Assembly (NCBI GenBank): GCA_030606525.1
Contig: JAUWGG010000031.1
Span: 1 to 8,417, forward strand
Source of the DNA: Methanobacteriota archaeon
GTDB taxonomy: Archaea; Thermoplasmatota; Thermoplasmata; JAUWGG01
Length of the DNA stretch: 8,417 nt
Reading direction: 5' to 3'
The notes beneath the pieces were generated by a model. That model searched no databases. It was not told the origin of the DNA and saw nothing but the letters and a program-made list of their open reading frames with translations. A program made the position numbers and the translations under genes. Within the stretch, counting starts at the first letter, position 1; each line of letters opens with the position of its first letter. Shown piece after piece: positions 5,024-8,417 of this stretch.

Positions 5024-6070
5024 ATGATATCAAAAAAACTTCTTGGGAATTACTTGAAGAATAAATACGGTGACATCATCCTAAAAAAAATCGAAGAGCT
5101 TGGTGAGGGAGTTCACGGCATAGGATATCTGGTGGAATTCGAGTTAGAAGGTGAGAAAAAAAGATTGATATTGAAAACATTATTTCCAAGGGATTTTGGA
5201 CATGATCATTTCTCTGATAGAGCGCAAGTTTTGTTATTAGCTAATCATGCTTATAACCTATTACCGAAACATGTTAGATCGATCGATGTAGTTGGTATAT
5301 CTGATGATTCTGTTGTCTCAATAGGGGAAGCAAAGGAATTCTTTATTTTGATGGAGGAAGCTCATGGTGAAAACTATTTCAATGATCTAGAAAAAATAAA
5401 GGAAAGGGGATATCTAGATGATAACGATAAACTCAGAGCGAAGAAATTGTCAGATTATCTTGTGGAAATCCATAAACAGAAATTTGATGATGGAATCCTG
5501 TATAAAAGAAGGATAAGAGATGTTGTTGGGCACGGCGAATGTTTGATGGGTGTATTGGATACATATCCAAAAGTGAAGTTCACGAGCAATGAGGAAATAG
5601 GGGAAATAGCTGCGAAAAGCGCTAGATGGTGGTCCAAGATCAGAGATAAAAAGCATAGATTGTGCGTAGTGCATGGAGACTATCACCCTGGTAATATTTG
5701 GTGGAATAATGAGGATTTCATTTTATTGGATAGAAGCCGTGGTATTTATGGTGAGCCAGGGGATGATGTGAGCTGTTTGAGTATAAATTATCTATTTTAT
5801 GCGCTGCAGCAGAAAGATGATTTCATCGGTCCATTTAAAGAGTTGTTCTATATATTCTTTGATAATTATCTTGAAAAAACAAAGGATGAGGAAATGCTCG
5901 AGGTCTTAGCTCCTTTTTATGCATTTAGGGTTGCAGTAGTTGCAAATCCGATCTTTTATCCGAACGTAAGTGATGAAGTAAGAAGAAAATTATTTAATTT
6001 TGCTCATGGAGTTCTAGATGCTGAAAGATTTGAGATTGATAAAATCGATGAGTATATTAAAGCGAAATGA
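5024..6070 (+). CDS. APH/choline-kinase-fold phosphotransferase
   Basis: From the ATG at 5024 the protein has 348 residues, typical for the aminoglycoside phosphotransferase/choline kinase fold. The Brenner-type catalytic motif 'HGDYHPGNIWW' (about 217-227) supplies the catalytic Asp and Asn. 'LLDRSRGIYGEPGDDV' (about 234-249) is the metal-binding Asp segment. 'RLILKT' (Lys about 51) fits the ATP-binding lysine, and 'LMEEAHG' the hinge. Such cytoplasmic enzymes phosphorylate hydroxyls on small molecules such as sugars, amino alcohols and antibiotics; the substrate here is unknown and resistance should not be assumed. The gene is 9 bp from the CysC-like kinase, so it is an operon. ATG is preferred because GGTGAG (5015-5020) gives good SD spacing; a TTG at 5000 with GAGGAG upstream is the alternative, adding 8 residues. 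Confidence 0.88.
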   Translation: MISKKLLGNYLKNKYGDIILKKIEELGEGVHGIGYLVEFELEGEKKRLILKTLFPRDFGHDHFSDRAQVLLLANHAYNLLPKHVRSIDVVGISDDSVVSIGEAKEFFILMEEAHGENYFNDLEKIKERGYLDDNDKLRAKKLSDYLVEIHKQKFDDGILYKRRIRDVVGHGECLMGVLDTYPKVKFTSNEEIGEIAAKSARWWSKIRDKKHRLCVVHGDYHPGNIWWNNEDFILLDRSRGIYGEPGDDVSCLSINYLFYALQQKDDFIGPFKELFYIFFDNYLEKTKDEEMLEVLAPFYAFRVAVVANPIFYPNVSDEVRRKLFNFAHGVLDAERFEIDKIDEYIKAK

Positions 6071-6079
6071 GGTTAAAAA

Positions 6080-6697
6080 ATGGAACAAGATGGATGGGCT
6101 ATTTGGATAACTGGACTCCCAGGCTCGGGAAAAAGCACAATAGCAAAGGAAATGAAGAAACTATTGAGGAAAAAGGGAATAGATGTTCAAATATTGAGGT
6201 TGGATGAGTTTCGCAGGACTTTAGCTCCTAAACCGAGATACACAGAGGAAGAGAGGGATGTGGTATACAACACTTTGATCTTAATGGCTAAGTTTCTTGC
6301 AAAAAATGGTGTGAACGTTATAATAGATGCAACCGCTCATAGAAACAAATGGAGGAACAAAGGCAAAGAAGAAATAAAGAACTTCTTTGAGGTTTATGTT
6401 GAGTGCCCTTTAAAAGAATGTATGGAAAGGGAAGCAAATAGGAAAGATGATCTTGTGGTTAGTAATCTATATAAAAAAGCTTTGCAACGGCTTGAGCGAA
6501 GGGAGAAAATAGATGAAAAGGAAATTTCACATAAGGAATGCGGAGAGAAATTATCACCGTTAGAGCAAATGGTTGGAATAGATGTGCCATATGAAAAACC
6601 TTCTAATCCTGATGTGACAATAAAAAGCGTTGAAGTTGATGCTAACAGCGCTGCCACTATAATTATTAAGAAAATGAAGGATAGGAAGTACATTTAG
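6080..6697 (+). CDS. Adenylylsulfate-kinase-like P-loop kinase
   Basis: This 205-residue cytoplasmic kinase has Walker A 'GLPGSGKST' (residues 12-20). It is followed by 'LDEFRRTLAPKPRYTEEERD' and 'NTLILMAKFLAKNGVNVIIDATAHRNKWRN', the archaeal branch of the CysC (APS kinase) family. 'FEVYVECPLKECMERE' and 'VPYEKPSNPDV' complete the family pattern. Classical APS kinases phosphorylate adenylylsulfate to PAPS using a DGDNxR loop and FISPxR segment; here these read 'LDEFRR' and 'IDATAHR', so the substrate may differ. No ATP sulfurylase or PAPS reductase is nearby. GAGG (6069-6072), overlapping the stop of the upstream kinase, is the SD for the ATG at 6080, indicating translational coupling. The family is secure, the reaction is not; I therefore give no symbol. 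Confidence 0.88.
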   Translation: MEQDGWAIWITGLPGSGKSTIAKEMKKLLRKKGIDVQILRLDEFRRTLAPKPRYTEEERDVVYNTLILMAKFLAKNGVNVIIDATAHRNKWRNKGKEEIKNFFEVYVECPLKECMEREANRKDDLVVSNLYKKALQRLERREKIDEKEISHKECGEKLSPLEQMVGIDVPYEKPSNPDVTIKSVEVDANSAATIIIKKMKDRKYI

Positions 6698-6699
6698 CG

Positions 6700-6712
6700 T
6701 CTATTTTTATTA
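6700..6712 (+). terminator. T-rich terminator of the kinase operon
   Basis: TCTATTTTTATTA follows the kinase stop codon by two bases, within the 29-bp gap to the convergent surface-protein gene. This is a typical archaeal T-run terminator without a clear stem. Confidence 0.5.
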
Positions 6713-6726
6713 GGAAGTAACAGGAA

Positions 6727-8417
6727 TTAGTTGTGAATGATCCATTCGCAGTCTTCTGTAACGCAGATCCAATAACCGTACCCAGTAACCATCATATCAT
6801 CTTCAGTTAATATCTCTAGATAATATGGCGCATTCATTTCATTGTATCCTTCTATTTGTGTAACGTTCTCCCAAATATCACTCAGTGCATTGCCAACAGT
6901 TTTACTAGTCAAAGAGGAGTAACCAACGAAATTCCAGCCTTTGTACAAATGTATAGTTGTGCTTTCCGGTACAACGCCTGTTACGATCAAGTTGCTTTCA
7001 ATTGTCACGTTAACCCAAAGGGCCATCATATGATTGAAATGGATTAAATCGTTGTAACTTGATGGTTTAAATTTATCGTAGCATTTCCAATGATCAGTAT
7101 TATCTGTAGGGTCATACCACTGTGCGAAATCCCATTCGACAGTTTGAAGTACAGTCTCTATATTGGTGTCGGATTGCACAAGAGGAATGGAAATCAACTG
7201 CTTACCAATTGATAGTCCTCTAACGAACTTGCCTACTTGATCCATACTTTCGTTTCCATGACCTGCACCATCCTTTGCAACAACGTAATAGAAGTAACTG
7301 TCTTGATCGCCTTCACCAGCGTTCTCATGCACATAATGAGAGATTCCAGCTTCAACCGAATCTAGGAAGGCATACAGTGTTCTATTGTTACTTGAGTACG
7401 ATCCGCTATAATAGATATCATATCCTGTAACATCGTTCTCACCTGCACCGTCATCTATAGACAAAGTCCATGTGATGTTGATATGTTGATAGATCGATCC
7501 TTCAAGTTCTGCATTGATATTTGTCGGTGCTCCAGGTATCGTTGCAATCAATACATTGGGACCGGTATGCTCATAAGTATCACCTACCGCATCTCTTAGA
7601 CCGTTGTTTGCAGAGAATCTATATGTATGCACTCCTGCCTCTAGTGATGTTCCGTATACGAAACAAATACCATCTGCAGAATTTGTATCCATTGGATCGT
7701 CTTGGAACATATGATGGATTATGCCGTCAATCCAAACATTTATCGCTTCCCATTTATTCCAATTTGCCTTCCAGATATCCCAATTTCCATCACGCTGTGT
7801 CTGCCATTTGATGTTCGCATCCAAATCCTTGTTCAATGCAATATCTGGATACATGTCCTTGGCATTGTTATTAGAAACCCTGACATCCAAGTTCGGATTG
7901 TGGCAACCACATGATATCTCGGAATAATATATTTCCCAATTCGCATCACCACTTCGATTATCATGCCATGTGATATACACTGTCCCATGTGTTAAGTCCC
8001 CGCTCACAGCAATTCGCGGATACACCGAAAAACCATCTCCCGTAGTATTGCCTGTATAATTTCCGTACGTAGTTTCAGGATCCTTCATATCACTCTGACG
8101 CTTCTCCCATAACCCGACTCCAGCGGGGTGGATCTTTAGAGTGTAAATTTCCCAATATCCAGACTTGTGCGGGTTCGGTACATCATACTCGTGTCCTCGG
8201 TCTTTCGCCCTCCTATCCATGAATACAACATGAGCCCAATACCCACCATCATCTACACCAATGTCAGGCATCGCAGAATCGTAGCCATCACTTCCCGTGA
8301 TCTGAATGTCATCTATGAGGGTGAAATTTGAATCGTAAGGATCAATCTTTTCAAAGAATATCTCCCAATTTCCTCTTCTGTAGTCCTGCCATACTATATA
8401 CACACAATCATTTGAGG
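6727..8417 (-). CDS. Large secreted surface protein, N-terminus missing
   Basis: The frame is open to the right edge, with 562 visible residues; the GTG at 8403 is internal, since the frame continues upstream. Residues about 5-215 hold repeated beta-propeller-like blades with alternating 'P-D-I-A' and 'W-D-x-R-x-G-N-W-E-I' strands ('VWQDYRRGNWEIF', 'ITWHDNRSGDANWEIYY', 'WQTQRDGNWDIW'), as in TolB/WD40-like archaeal cell-surface proteins. About 220-290 is an Ig-like region ('GVHTYRFSANNG'), and about 293-390 a fibronectin type III domain ('APTNINAEL', 'GYDIYYS', 'YFYYVVAKDGAG'). The last ~160 residues form a domain with 'LISIPL' and 'GWNFVGY'. At least eight N-x-S/T sequons suggest glycosylation. 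No C-terminal membrane helix is seen, so attachment is unclear. A binding or structural surface role is likely; no catalytic motif is visible. Confidence 0.85.
   Translation of the reverse strand, partial: SNDCVYIVWQDYRRGNWEIFFEKIDPYDSNFTLIDDIQITGSDGYDSAMPDIGVDDGGYWAHVVFMDRRAKDRGHEYDVPNPHKSGYWEIYTLKIHPAGVGLWEKRQSDMKDPETTYGNYTGNTTGDGFSVYPRIAVSGDLTHGTVYITWHDNRSGDANWEIYYSEISCGCHNPNLDVRVSNNNAKDMYPDIALNKDLDANIKWQTQRDGNWDIWKANWNKWEAINVWIDGIIHHMFQDDPMDTNSADGICFVYGTSLEAGVHTYRFSANNGLRDAVGDTYEHTGPNVLIATIPGAPTNINAELEGSIYQHINITWTLSIDDGAGENDVTGYDIYYSGSYSSNNRTLYAFLDSVEAGISHYVHENAGEGDQDSYFYYVVAKDGAGHGNESMDQVGKFVRGLSIGKQLISIPLVQSDTNIETVLQTVEWDFAQWYDPTDNTDHWKCYDKFKPSSYNDLIHFNHMMALWVNVTIESNLIVTGVVPESTTIHLYKGWNFVGYSSLTSKTVGNALSDIWENVTQIEGYNEMNAPYYLEILTEDDMMVTGYGYWICVTEDCEWIIHN

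Noticed and set aside
5024..6070. Aminoglycoside resistance gene
   Set aside because: The fold motif is shared by many metabolic kinases; nothing in the sequence or context indicates antibiotic substrates.
6080..6697. Sulfate assimilation gene cysC
   Set aside because: Family membership is clear, but substrate motifs differ from classical APS kinases and no partner genes are present, so the pathway label is not supported.
1..8417. CRISPR array, tRNA gene or transposase
   Set aside because: No regularly spaced repeat series, no tRNA cloverleaf with T-loop signature, and no transposase or integrase motifs were seen on either strand.

Overview
The window looks like an archaeal chromosome segment, moderately AT-rich. 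Start sites are preceded by TATA boxes with A-rich BRE-like flanks and by short, purine-rich Shine-Dalgarno (SD) sequences. A 5S rRNA gene stands alone rather than in a 16S-23S-5S operon. The S-adenosylhomocysteine hydrolase is of the short archaeal type. A secreted FN3/beta-propeller protein ends in a domain with a 'GWNFVGY' motif. The unlinked 5S gene and this kind of surface protein suggest a Thermoplasmatota relative, but that placement is inference; no 16S rRNA is present to test it.

Layout. Positions 1-638 (minus) hold the N-terminal part of a TPR-repeat protein that runs off the left edge. About 861-983 (minus) is a 5S rRNA gene with its own promoter, followed by a cluster of stem-loops and a T-run. 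Positions 1047-1487 (minus) encode an Lrp/AsnC regulator. It is transcribed divergently from an S-adenosylhomocysteine hydrolase (1620-2876, plus; start corrected to a GTG). The roughly 130 bp between them carry two opposed TATA boxes and three similar operator-like sites about 30 bp apart, suggesting that the regulator controls itself and the hydrolase. Positions 2962-4743 (minus) encode a secreted Vps62-like domain joined to a five-helix membrane module. This gene lies between two 33-bp, nearly identical direct repeats, so it may be a cassette. Positions 5024-6070 and 6080-6697 (plus) form a two-gene operon of an APH/choline-kinase-fold phosphotransferase and an adenylylsulfate-kinase-like P-loop kinase. 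Positions 6727-8417 (minus) hold the C-terminal part of a large, probably glycosylated surface protein that runs off the right edge.

How the parts fit. The Lrp/hydrolase pair is a coherent unit: the methylation-cycle hydrolase next to an amino-acid-type sensor. The two kinases are probably co-expressed, but their substrates cannot be read from sequence; no sulfate-assimilation partner is present. The main points for follow-up are the repeat-flanked Vps62-membrane protein, the kinase pair, the phased operator array, and the 5S gene, whose terminal helix does not form in the usual place and which is bracketed by an 11-bp inverted repeat.
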